DNA of 64,000 nt from Flaveria trinervia (lineage: Eukaryota; Streptophyta; Magnoliopsida; Asterales; Asteraceae). This document shows positions 12,818 to 22,764 of this stretch, one piece after another. Made by a program: the position numbers and the translations under genes. The first letter of the stretch is position 1; the number at the start of each line of letters is the position of its first letter. Where the stretch lies: positions 3,618,987 to 3,682,986 of the forward strand of contig CM046453.1 in NCBI GenBank assembly GCA_025506515.1, written 5' to 3'. A model generated the notes under the pieces. It made no database searches. It saw only the letters and a list, made by a program, of their open reading frames with translations, and was not told the DNA's origin.

Positions 12818-13580
12818 CTAGTTTCTTATACCGCGCTTCGCAGCGAAAGTCAGATCCCCACACACACAACGTTACTTTAATCGTTATTTGTTCAGCTCGT
12901 TAGAAACCATAAAAGCGAACTTTGGTGGCGAAACTAAAAAATACTAAACTTTAATGGCTAAACCCGAAAAAATAAAACTTCACTACAAACAGACAAATAG
13001 TTTAGTGACCAAACTCTGCGATCCTAAACTTTAAAAGGCCAAAGTCACGTGTTAACGGTCGGAGTCCATTCATTTTCCCCCCATTCAACTATATGTTACT
13101 TTGGTTGTTATGTGCCGGCTCGTCAGAAATCACAAATCAAAGTTTGGCGGAGAAACTAAAAAATACTAAACTTGATAGGTCAAACTCGAAAAAATAAAAT
13201 TTCACTATATAAAGTTTAGTGGTTAAACTTTAATATTCTAAACTTTAGTGACCAGAGTAAAAAACGTACTAGTAGCCAAAATATATAATACTAAACTCTA
13301 GTGGGTAAATACGGTAACAAATTCACTATAAATAGTTTGGTGGCCGAAATTTAAAATATTAAACTTTAGTGATCAAAATTAAATAAATAAAACTTTAAGT
13401 TAAAAATATAAATACTTCAAACTTACGTGATTCAAGTCAAAAAATTCAAAGAAAACTATTGTGTAATTATAATAGAGTAATATTAAAATGTTAACATTTT
13501 ACAAATCTCAGGATGAGTACGTGTACGGCGTAGGGTGAATGAGATTTCTCAAACAAGCAAATGCTAGTTTTTTCTGTATA
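12818..13580 (-). mobile_element. Helitron-like element with internal CTAAACTTTAGTG repeats
   Basis: The minus-strand terminus is CTAG (12821-12818) followed by T, with a GC-rich potential hairpin (CCGCGCTTCGCAGCG) about ten bases inside. The body contains a direct repeat of about 110 bp with a 222-bp period: AAACTAAAAAATACTAAACTT occurs at 12931 and again at 13153 with similar flanks. Beyond that, degenerate copies of a CTAAACTTTAGTGRCCAAA-like motif recur about every 30-60 bases to about 13400. No protein is encoded. The 5' end near 13580 is approximate. Confidence 0.45.
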
Positions 13581-15106
13581 TAATAAAAGCAATGCATGAT
13601 TAATATGGATAAGTATTGGTTTATACGAATTATTAGTTCACGCTAATGAAGATTTGGTTTTATTATAAGGATGAACCTAAATTAAAGATATTAAAATTTG
13701 TAATCTTATGATGAATGTAATGTTTATTTAGAACAAATAATGAAGTATATATAATAGTTATTTGTGTTTAGAAAAATAGTAAAGTAAATAAAGTCAATCT
13801 GAATTAATAACTATGGTTTTTCATTACTTACCTGATCTCTTGAGAGTAACTTAGGGTTTATAGGATAATTTTAGTTTCTACGTTAAAACTTCTTTTTATA
13901 TGTATACATATAGTATTAAGCAGGTTTTTTTAATTAATAAGTTAAAATTAATAATTAATACTCTGTATCTTCACTTAAACATTATTAGATCGCGTGTTAT
14001 ACGTTGTGAATGATGAAAAATGAGAGCGCCACACATGCAGAATGAAAACCCACTCACTCACTCAAGGGCGTTGATTGTTTTGTCGTGGTTGGATAAAAAC
14101 AAGTTAATATTAAGACTTAACTACATATAACTAGTTTGGGCAAGTACGGTCATATTCACATAGAATTTATGGAAAGTGTAAAGTTTTATTCCTAAGAACT
14201 TGAAACACGAAACACAAATACTAAAAAAACAAATATTTTTTTGGGTTTTATTTAAGCAGAAATATAACTTGAATAAAAATAATTAAGAAAACAACAAACT
14301 TGATAATGAGTTTTAAAACTTTTGAAAAAAAGACAATCACTTTCAAGATTCAAGTTTAAAGATTCACACTTGATTTCATTACAATTGATTGAGAATCACA
14401 TAGACATGATTTGCAAAATCGCTTGATTAAAGTGATAGTTATGAAACAAACTTTTAATACTCACTCGTTCACACAATTACTAACTCATTTATGCAAAAAA
14501 ATCATATACATGACAAACTGCTCACAATGCAAGGAAACGGAATGCGAATGAAAGCATATAAATACTTAAACATAAACAAGTTTTTTAACTTTAAACAAAC
14601 GTACAATTATATTCTTATATCAAAAAATATCTCAAACATCAATTCACATTAAACCTAGTGCTTCACTTACAAGAACTCTCTTCCCGAAAGTGATTACGAT
14701 CAAGATTAGTTGCTCATTGGCATGATTGGATCTTCAATGCTGATTGAATGTTGTTAATGCTTGATTCGGGTGAAACCGTGGTGAAAAGAACTCTAAAAAA
14801 CGCCTTGGAAACGTCCAAAATTCGCATGGGAGAAGTCTTTTTCGAAACCCTAATGATTGGGGTTAAATAAGATTTAAAATTTGAAATAATCCTTTAAATA
14901 TCACATTAGACCGTAGGTTACGACCTAGCTTCAACCAGACAACCAAATCTTCTGCCTTATGGGGTTCACAGACAGACTCAGCACAGAACTGTAAGTTACG
15001 ATTTCCCAATAGTTTTTCACAATTTTCTTCGTTTTCAGAACTTTTTAAGCCGTAGTCTTGCTATCTTTTGTATCATTTCAAATAATGTTCCTTAAGCTTT
15101 ATTTAA
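13581..15106. other. Intergenic DNA upstream of the DUF247 block
   Basis: No exon recognised. I looked here for the N-terminal part of the DUF247 protein (SIGPFHHG-like and YVHSFL-like motifs) in all frames and did not see it. Confidence 0.45.
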
Positions 15107-15143
15107 CCCATTGTACGTTCATGTTATGACATTTTCTTGCAAG

Positions 15144-16264
15144 ATGATGATGAACAATTGACTTGGGTCTTCACCATTGATGGTCTCTTCTTGCTCAATG
15201 TGTTATGGACCTACGATCGTCTCGAACCACACGAAGTGGGGCCCAAAAAGCGATCGGTCGCACAAGATGAAATCATGGTGGAGAACCAACTCCCCTTTAT
15301 GATCTTGAAACAGATAGATGGTGCATTGCATACGTCGTCGCGTGACAATCTTTCGCCTTTGATATATCGAAACTTTTGCAAGATTCATTCACCTCTTAAG
15401 TTGTGTTCAGAGGCACAAGCTCCTTCGAGTGTAGATCATCTGCTTCATTACATGTATTACTCGATAGTGAACAAAGTTGCAACAAAACAGGCTGATGATC
15501 ATGATCAACATGTTGTTGAATCTCACAAATGGGAATTCAGTTACTTCACATTTCGACTCTACAAGAGTAGAATGGGGCTTTATAATTTCGTCACAAAGAT
15601 CCCACATAATGAGATTGCTCAAGCATATGAACAAACAATCTCAATTTTGGAAGTTTTTTGTGAGTGTAAATATGTTATCCCTTCAGCTTCTGATCTATAC
15701 AAAGCTGGATTTAGGTTTCGTAGGCTCGAACAAGATCAAGGAATTCGAAACATATGCGCTCGTGAGAAACATGTTTACCTACCTGTTCTTACTTTGAACA
15801 AAGATTCAGAAGTCATATTAAGGAATTTGGTTGCATATGAAACACTAACATCAAACTCCAACAGCTTTCCCCTTACAGAAATCATGGTTATGATGTGTGC
15901 ACTTGTGGTTAGTGCGAACGATGCAAAGCGACTCAGGAGTGTTATCGAAGGCGAATTGGATGCTGAGGAAGTTGCCAAACTATTCACTGGAATGAGCAGT
16001 TGTCTACCAAGTGTGCAAATGACACATGAATCGAATTCGCAGCGAACGATCGATGAAATCAATAGGGTTTATAATAGTAGGTTGAGGATGAAGGTTTATT
16101 TGTTGATGAAGAAGCTTGCACAATGGTTGCTAGTGGTTTTGAGGGCAATTGGTGGTTTTGTTGGATCTTCTTGGAAGATTGTATCTTTCATTGTTAGTAT
16201 CGCGACGGTGGTCTTCTTAACGGTGCAAGCGTATTGTGACGCTTATGATTGCAATAATAAGTGA
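15144..16264 (+). pseudogene. DUF247 (UPF0481) protein, N-terminal part missing
   Basis: The frame is open from about 15107 to the TGA... stop at 16262-16264 and encodes about 375 residues of a plant DUF247 protein, a family of membrane-anchored proteins of mostly unknown biochemical role. The family core DEIMVENQLPF is at residues 44-54 of the frame, and the C-terminus has a hydrophobic segment (about residues 345-367, WKIVSFIVSIATVVFLTVQ) followed by a short tail, as usual. The first 100 or so residues normally present are absent, and the frame has no ATG before residue 46. A pyrimidine stretch plus AG (CATTTTCTTGCAAG, 15130-15143) could be a splice acceptor, so an upstream exon is possible, but none was recognised within 1.5 kb. 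Either a spliced gene with an unseen first exon or a 5'-truncated copy; I favour the latter. The 3' end is tandemly duplicated. Confidence 0.7.
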
Positions 16265-16357
16265 TTGATCGCCGGTGAAAGTCCTTTTAACGTTGCAAGC
16301 GTATTGTGACGCTTATGGTTGCAATAATAAGTGATTGATCGTCGGTGAAAGTCCTTT
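16217..16357 (+). repeat. 70-bp tandem duplication over the DUF247 stop codon
   Basis: Two adjacent copies with a 70-bp period: CGGTGCAAGCGTATTGTGAC at 16221 and CGTTGCAAGCGTATTGTGAC at 16291, each running to GTGAAAGTCCTTT. They differ at only a few positions, so the duplication is recent. The first copy includes the last codons and stop of the DUF247 frame; the second is 3' untranslated. Confidence 0.85.
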
Positions 16358-18034
16358 GATTTGTATCGCGCTACCTAGCTAGCTTGATCTTGTTATATGT
16401 TTATGAGTTATTTGTATCTTTATCATCTCTCAAGTTTTGAAGTTTTAGTAACCTTAGTTGGGATGTTTGTGTTTTTAATGGTGATGTGTCGTGTTAAGTT
16501 TGTTTTATTGTAAGCTGTTTTTGTCAATAGGCTATTTCATATATACAATGGTTTGTGAAATATTTGTAGTAATCATATGTTGCTTTTGGTTGGTCAATGT
16601 GTTTCCAAAATCCCTAGTAAAATACTAAAATGTTAAAAATTAAACCACTTGAAGTGAATGTCTAACTTAATTACAGAAATAGATATAAACATATTGATGC
16701 AACACCTAGTGTAAAATTTCATAGTCTTGGGACAAAAAAATGTCTATAAAAAGCATACGTTTGAAGGTATGCGTGATTTACTGCTAGGTAAGGGAAATGT
16801 AAGCCAAGATGTATGTCCGAAACTTTCACATTTCTCATCGCGTGTGCACATCCAAGCGGAGTCCGATTGACATCCATGGGTCTGTGACATTTTTACGGCA
16901 AAAGACTATGGATATGCGAATCTACATATGGTAGAAGGGGGGAACGTGGAAGGGGAGAGAGGGGAAGGTCTGTGACATTTTTTCGAACATGCTGACTTGA
17001 AGGTCGGTGGGCGTTAACACAGGCATTATGGTTATAATTGTTTTATAAAGTATCATGCGCAAATAAATGTTTCTTAACAAAATGTTATAAAATGTATATA
17101 AAAATGTTTATTATATAAATAGATTATCCATGTTGAAGGGTCAATCAAAGATAAATATAAATTATATCTTATTCATCTTAGCTAGCTAGTACAAGTAGGA
17201 TGTCGAACCATAATGAATTAAAAGTCAGTGTTAGAGGAACATTTGATTCATAAATTTGATATCAATTGATATCCATATCCACAGTCTTTTCCTCTAGTTG
17301 CTGTTTGGGAATGAAACATTAGTGAACTTGGTCTTTGTTGTGGTCGGGCCATCTAACACTTCTTGTCAGTCACACCACCATTCGATTCAGCTCACCTAGT
17401 GCTAGTCACCACCGCCATTGCCATCGCCTTCTATCTCACATCCACCACCATCCTTCACCATTGCCACCACCAAGCCGCACACCTCCACTATCATTTATCG
17501 TTGAATCGTCTTAATACTCAAACTCTTTAGAAGGTTGAAATTACAAGCATTAAACTTGTTACTAAATAAGGTTAGTATCCAAACCTAGGATCCACCCTAA
17601 ACCACAAGGATTATTTGTATGATTAACTCTTATTTTATATAGCATTTTTGTTTTCTTATTTGTTCTCCTTTACAACATTTCTCTCATGTTTGCTAGCACA
17701 TATATATTGGTTGGTTGTTGGCTTGCTTTCCTCATCGTTTCTCTTGTCTAACGACTTCTTTTTTCTCTTTTTCATCCTTTCTTTTGCCTTGGGATCACGC
17801 TTTATAAATCTATTGAATAGGTTTTCTATATTTCAAATCAAGACTTGTCGAGCTTGAAGTGTGGGACAGACGTGTGAAGGGAGAGAAAACGGCCACATCA
17901 TAAAAAATATGTATTACAATAAATTTTATCTATAAAGAAAAGTATAAAGAAAATTAAATCTAATTATAACTTTTAAGTATGATAAACATAACTACAACAA
18001 AGTTTTTTAAGTATAAGTAATTAATTATAACTAA
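16358..18034. other. Intergenic DNA, nothing recognised
   Basis: Includes the likely 3' region of the DUF247 block and a CCACC-rich low-complexity stretch near 17370-17480. No exon or RNA gene supported. Confidence 0.45.
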
Positions 18035-18944
18035 CTAGTTTTAGTAAACTCGTGTAATACACGGGTTAAAAATATAAAAACTATATAATTCATAGAGGTA
18101 TAAATATTCCGTATGATTAATTTATGTATCACTATAACAATGAAAAATAAAAAGTTACATTTATATGTTATAATATTTGAATATTTTTTTACTAATATAA
18201 CTCAATTGTCTTAAAATATATTAATATATCAATAAATACTTTTTGTTTTTTATATTTTTTAAATTGAATCTTATTTGGCAATAAAAATATGTAAAGTTCA
18301 ATACAATATAAATACACAGTTATGTTGATAATATAAAAAATTAAATTCAAAACTGTAACACCCGGATCTTTCATTTATTTAAATAAAGAGAGAATAAAGT
18401 GAAGAAAAAGGGGGAAAAGATATTTTACCCAAGTTGAAGGGTAAAAAGTGCCAAAAGGACAAAAAGGGTTGAAAAGTTGGTGTAAAGTGGGCATGGCCGC
18501 CCACTACTTTCCCACAACTCTCAATTCAGCAGAATTCTAGAGAGAAAGTGCAGAATACGAATTTTGGAAGAAACAGGGCTGAAGAAGTGAATTCAAGTGA
18601 GTTTTTAGGCGGTTGAACTCAAATTCAGACGAGTTGGAAGAAGTCCTGCTCAAGAGCTGTTAAAGTGAGTTCTAGAACCCCTCATTTACATGTTTTCAAA
18701 CGATTTTGGGGCTGGAAATACAAATCTATATGTTTTACTGATCTGGGTCTTGGACCCGTATGTTTTTCATGCGTGTTTGACGATGTTATGATGTTATGTG
18801 TGTTCATGTTCTTGTTATATGTTGAATCCGAGGGCTTAGAAGGTAAGATCTAAGCTTAGAGCATGAAAATAGTGGTTATAGTATGATTCTGCAGTTTCAG
18901 TTCCGATTGGGTTAAGTTCAAAATTGGCCTAAGTGTTAGAAACC

Positions 18945-19275
18945 AATGCGGATGAGTAATAGTCAATGCGGGTGAGCATTTGACCAAGTCCGGACCAATG
19001 CGGATGGGAAGAGTCAATGCGGATGAGCATTTGACTAAGTCTGGACAAATGCGGCGACCCAATGCGGATGACTGTACCAATGCGGATGAGCATTTGGCTA
19101 AGTATAGCCAATGCGGATGAACAAAGTAAGTCAATATGGACGACTGTAACCAATGCGGATGAGTACAACCAATGCGGATGAGCATTTTGCCTAAGTGTTG
19201 GCAAATGCGGATGAGTATTAGACAAATGCGGATGAACAGTAACCAATGCGGATGAACAGTAACCAATGCGGATGA
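18945..19275. repeat. ATGCGGATGA-motif array inside the solo LTR
   Basis: Fourteen ATGCGG cores plus one degenerate copy (ATATGG) occur in 330 bp, most as CCAATGCGGATGAR, at irregular spacings from about 12 to 40 bases. A longer module, GCGGATGAGCATTTGRCTAAGT, recurs four times, giving a higher-order pattern. On the minus strand it is translatable in two frames as HPHW- and IRIG-like peptide repeats (18856-19279), which are by-products of the DNA repeat and not proteins. Confidence 0.85.
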
Positions 19276-19654
19276 ACACTTAGAATAATTTCAGGTTTTG
19301 AAGGAAAGGTGGAGATGTAAGCCTTGACTTGGGTGGTTCCCGAGGGTTAGGAATATGGACTTTTAAGGTCCTAGATGTTATGTTGGGCATGTATGATGTT
19401 GATGATATTGCATGATTATGCATGATGTATGTTATAAATGTATGATGCAATGTATGATGATGCATGAGTGTATGTTTATGTTCCTTATTGTGATGTATGC
19501 ATGTCTTCCCATGGCTTTACGTATGAATGAATGTATGAAAGTATTATATAACGTAAAGTGGAAGATAAAGAAAGAGGAACATAATGAATGAAAGAATAAA
19601 TGCATGCATTATTGAATGACGAATGAATGAAGGAAAGGCTTGCAAGCATACAAT

Positions 19655-20010
19655 GAGGTGAGCAACGTGTGGTTGCAAAAGACTCGGATCACAGGCAATC
19701 ATGGAGATTGCCAATGAGGTGAGCAACGTGTGGTTGCAAAAGACTCGGATCAAAGGCATCATTGAGATGGCCAGAAAGGAGGTGAGCAACGTGTGGTTGC
19801 AAAAGACTCGGATCACAGGCAATCATGGAGATTGCCAATGGGGTGAGCAACGTGCGGTTGCAAAAGACTCAGATCATAGGCATCATTAAGATGGCCAGAG
19901 AAAGGAGGTGAGCAACTCAGTTGTTGCAAAAGACTCGGACAATGAGCAGTCAATGAGATTGCCAAAGAGGTGAGCACCTGGTTGTCGTAAAAGACTCGGA
20001 GGAACGAACG
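19655..20010. repeat. Six-unit tandem repeat, 61-65 bp, in the solo LTR
   Basis: Units start with GAGGTGAGCAAC at 19655, 19716, 19779, 19840, 19905 and 19967 and contain TTGCAAAAGACTCGGA. The first four alternate between two tails, CAATCATGGAGATTGCC and GCATCATTGAGATGGCC, so the real repeating unit is a dimer of about 124 bp. The last two units are more diverged and the array fades by about 20010. Confidence 0.9.
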
Positions 20011-20682
20011 TACCTAATGAACCTAAGGCAGTATGAAAGAATGCAAAAGAAAGAATGAGTACGTTAATAAAAAGTTTGCATATACTATGAATGATGATTA
20101 CTATGGGAAGAGGAATGAATGTGTATGCTTATGTTAATGATTATATCTTCTGTGTATACGTATGATGCATGAGTGCATGATAGTAATGTACGGTTTTAAC
20201 GAAAGAATAATGTATGTTTTACGAAAACTAGAACTCACTCAGCAAAGCTGACTTTTATGTATTTCCAGTTGGCAGGTAAGGTTGCTGAGGATGGCACGGG
20301 GCGGCTGCTTAGTTATTTTTGGAGGGCATCTAGTTAGTTAAAGGCTTTTGTGGTGTAATACAAGAATGTATTCTGAATTAATCAACAATGTATTATTTTG
20401 CAAAAGTTAATATAAATTTAATGAATGACAGTTGAATGTTTCCGCTGCTATGATTTTGGTAATGATGGATAAAAATTTTATGTTACATGCGATGATTGAC
20501 CAGCTGTAAGTGTCCCGGGAACGGGGCCTTACAAAAACAAAATGAATTATTACTATTAATAGTTTCTTAAATAAAAACTTGATTAAAATAATATATTAAT
20601 TTAGGCGGGAAAAATTTTTCAAATATAACATGAGAGCGTCATGTGATATTTTAATTACTTTTTTATTATATATGTATATATA

Positions 20683-20875
20683 TAGGGGAGAGTTATTTTA
20701 AAAATAATGTTGTGTCTAAAAAGACTAGGAAGCACTTTCAATCATTAGATTAACATTGTATATTGTTAAGATGGATTTGACCTTTAAACAAAAAACTACC
20801 TTAATGACACGTGTCATCACTAAAACTTTTCTTATACTTTTTAGGATATATGACATTATTAACGGAACCCATACC

Positions 20876-20878
<3 letters not shown>
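20683..20878. mobile_element. Short TIR element set in a TA/CA microsatellite (copy a)
   Basis: Starts TATAGGGGAGAGTTA directly after a TA run and ends AACCCATACCTATA directly before a (CA)n(TA)n tract. It shares its left-end AAAAAGACTAGGAAGCA block with the element at 31899, and its right end ACGGAACCCATACC resembles AGAACCCACACATC there. Both ends abut simple TA repeats, the habit of microsatellite-targeting elements. Too small to code for anything. Confidence 0.45.

Positions 20879-20936
<58 letters not shown>
20879..20936. repeat. (CA)n(TA)n microsatellite
   Basis: About 15 CA units followed by about 14 TA units. An ORF crossing it (20756-20938) is a simple-repeat translation. Confidence 0.95.
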
Positions 20937-20940
<4 letters not shown>

Positions 20941-21908
20941 GATGGATCAATTGAAAACATGAAAATCAATTTCTACCAATCAAATAATTTTTATTTATTT
21001 TATTTTCTAATTTTTTCAAAGGGCAATATAGTAAACATAAACATAGTTAATTTAAGAAACTATTATAATCGATATAACTCATTTCGTTATTTGAATTTTG
21101 AATTTCTATTCATATTTGTAACCACTTTACACTAACTAATTCACAAATCATTTTTATTACTTTTTCATTTGATTCATATATTCATTCTTTCATGTTTTAT
21201 CTTTAAATCATTGATTATAACATGGGTTCAGTAAATGTATTTTATCTTGAGAATGTTATGTATACGTAACAGGTGTTTCTACATATACCTAACAAATGTT
21301 GTTACATATAACTATTACATATACATAACAACTGTCGTTGTGTAAATGTATATGATATATGTAACATCTACTGTTACGTATATATAACATTTGTTGTAAC
21401 ATATATGGGGGGTTCGGTAATGGTATATGTAACAAGTGTTGTTAAGTATACGTAACAATTGTTGTTATGTATACCTAACAAGTGTTGTTACGTATAGGTG
21501 TTTCGTATACGTAACATATGTTGTTGCGTGTATGTAACTTTTGTTGTTACGTTGTAACATATACATATGTAATACTCTTTATTTTTTTCAAATTTATATT
21601 TTTCTGTATGTAACTGCTAAGTTTCATGTCAATAACATAATTTGTTTAATTTTTATAGTTGATAGGAAAGATAAAAGAAAAGAGATGATTAAAAGAAATT
21701 AGAAAGAATAATAAATTAGAAAATATGAGAGAGAAACATGAATTTTATTTTGCTTAAAATGCCCCTAATTATTAAAATCTTACCATTTAAACTTCATTAT
21801 ATTTACAATAATAACACTATTAATATAAGCCATTGATTGAATGTGATTAATGGTTAGATATTGGTTTTATGGTTTTTAATTATAATGTGGTTTTCAATGA
21901 ATCCCTAT
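20936..21908. mobile_element. TIR element between TA microsatellites (copy b)
   Basis: The left end reads TATAGGGGATGGATCAATTG followed by AAAAC; the reverse complement of the right end reads TATAGGGATTCATTGAAAAC. These are imperfect terminal inverted repeats of about 20 bp. TA-rich microsatellites abut both ends (to 20936 and from 21909). The 0.97-kb interior has no transposase; its middle is an array of palindromic GTTACGTATACGTAAC-like units (21254-21570). The superfamily is not determined. Confidence 0.5.
21254..21570. repeat. Array of palindromic GTATACGTAACA-type units
   Basis: About ten degenerate units of 25-32 bp built around GTATACGTAACA followed by AnTGTTGTTA. The best units form palindromes such as GTTACGTATAGG and TTAAGTATACGTAACAATTG. 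Each good unit has a TACGTA or ACGTAAC core. Confidence 0.75.
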
Positions 21909-22381
21909 ATCATATATATATACATATATATACATATATATATATACATATATATATACATATATATATATACACATATATATATATAACATGTCCCTTA
22001 AGCTACACGTTGGTTTTAATTTGATGTTAATCTTAAAAATTGATAACGGAAACTATAAAAGTTACAATTAGAGTAACTCGTTGTCATCGATTTTTGCTAT
22101 TACTAATGGGTTTGCCACCATTCTGATTAGCAACCCATCTATGCAAACAAAGCCTATTCTGCAATTGAATAATTCAAAAATTAGTTTACGATTGCTTTTG
22201 GGGCAGAAAAACATTATTAGATTTTACAAGTGAAATTATTAAGGGCGTCACAAAACATTGCTTTTGACAATTGTCGTTGGAAAAGCTTTTCAATCGGATA
22301 AAATCCTTCAAAAAATCCGTGCGAAGGGTTAGCGATGAGAATATATTGACAATGCTACATTGGAAACTGTCCATAAGTGAA
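21909..22381. other. TA/CA-rich microsatellite and target region of copia-1
   Basis: An ATATAC microsatellite runs to about 21990. The rest, to the AGCTT target site, has no recognised gene. The small ORF at 22271 runs on into the LTR and is not supported as a gene. Confidence 0.5.
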
Positions 22382-22386
22382 AGCTT

Positions 22387-22706
22387 TGTTGCATATGGTT
22401 ACAAAATGTGCACGTGTGCATGTGGAGTATCATGTGCAAGTGGATGGGTCTCACATATCTATATTTTAGTTGCTTAAAATAAGGGTTTGCATACCACGTA
22501 GGAGTCAGTTCACTTTACATGGTCATGTTTGTCCTTTTCTTTTGGTAGGTTAGCTAGTAGTGGTAGAGTGGAGAAGTGGTCCAGTAAGTTTCTATTTTTC
22601 GTTCAGATCGTTGTTTTGTAAGCCTATTATAGGCATGCTAGTTTGTTCTTTGGAATGATTGAATTTGAAGTGATTTGTTCCTCCGATTTACTCATACCAC
22701 CTTACA
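22387..22706 (+). repeat. 5' LTR of copia-1
   Basis: Begins TGTTGCATATGG and ends CACCTTACA (TG...CA). Nearly identical to 26798-27118. The primer-binding site follows two bases later. Confidence 0.95.
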
Positions 22707-22708
22707 AG

Positions 22709-22720
22709 TGGTATCAGAGC
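22709..22720 (+). promoter_or_regulatory. Primer-binding site of copia-1
   Basis: TGGTATCAGAGC, complementary to the 3' end of plant initiator tRNA-Met, lying two bases after the 5' LTR. This is the usual primer of plant copia elements. Confidence 0.9.
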
Positions 22721-22764
22721 AAACACACTTTATCATTCATTCTCAAAAAAAAAACAAGCATTCC

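Larger units (their letters stand above)
18354..20533 (+). mobile_element. Solo LTR, 2180 bp, TSD AAAAC
   Basis: The block begins TGTAACACCCGG and ends GGGGCCTTACA, short inverted TGTAA/TTACA ends typical of large plant Ty3/gypsy LTRs. It is flanked by the perfect 5-bp direct repeat AAAAC (18349-18353 and 20534-20538). No internal retroelement domains or second LTR are present, so this is a solo LTR left by unequal recombination between two LTRs. It carries two tandem arrays, the ATGCGGATGA array (18945-19275) and the 62-bp array (19655-20010). The gypsy assignment rests on length and ends only. Confidence 0.85.
18035..20672 (-). mobile_element. Helitron-like element (family A, copy 3) split by a solo LTR
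   Basis: The minus-strand end is CTAG (18038-18035) followed by T, with the family hairpin CGTGTAATACACG at 18051-18063, as in the copies at 2628 and 8003. The presumed 5' end lies near 20672, where the minus strand reads TATAATAAAAAAGTAATT and later TCACATGACG, comparable to the 5' regions of the other copies. The interior is interrupted by the solo LTR at 18354-20533. Without that insertion the element would be about 0.45 kb, similar to copy 2. The 5' end is the weaker part of the call. Confidence 0.5.

Noticed and set aside
15137..15139. TTG as the start of the DUF247 protein
   Set aside because: Plant nuclear genes rarely initiate at TTG and the adjacent pyrimidine-AG stretch looks like a splice acceptor.
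18856..19279. Two minus-strand ORFs with HPHW and MLIRIG peptide repeats
   Set aside because: They are translations of the ATGCGGATGA array inside the solo LTR; both frames are open because the DNA repeat lacks stops.
19655..20010. Regular repeats resembling a CRISPR array
   Set aside because: The whole 62-bp unit is repeated with no unique spacers, and the array lies within a plant solo LTR.
20756..20938. ORF ending in THTHTH and IYIYIY repeats
   Set aside because: Translation of the CA/TA microsatellite; similar ORFs at 3991-4176 and 31709-31951 are rejected for the same reason.
22271..22477. Small plus-strand ORF at the copia-1 insertion site, open also if the element is removed
   Set aside because: It has no domain and runs into the LTR by chance; without the element it is still only about 70 codons.
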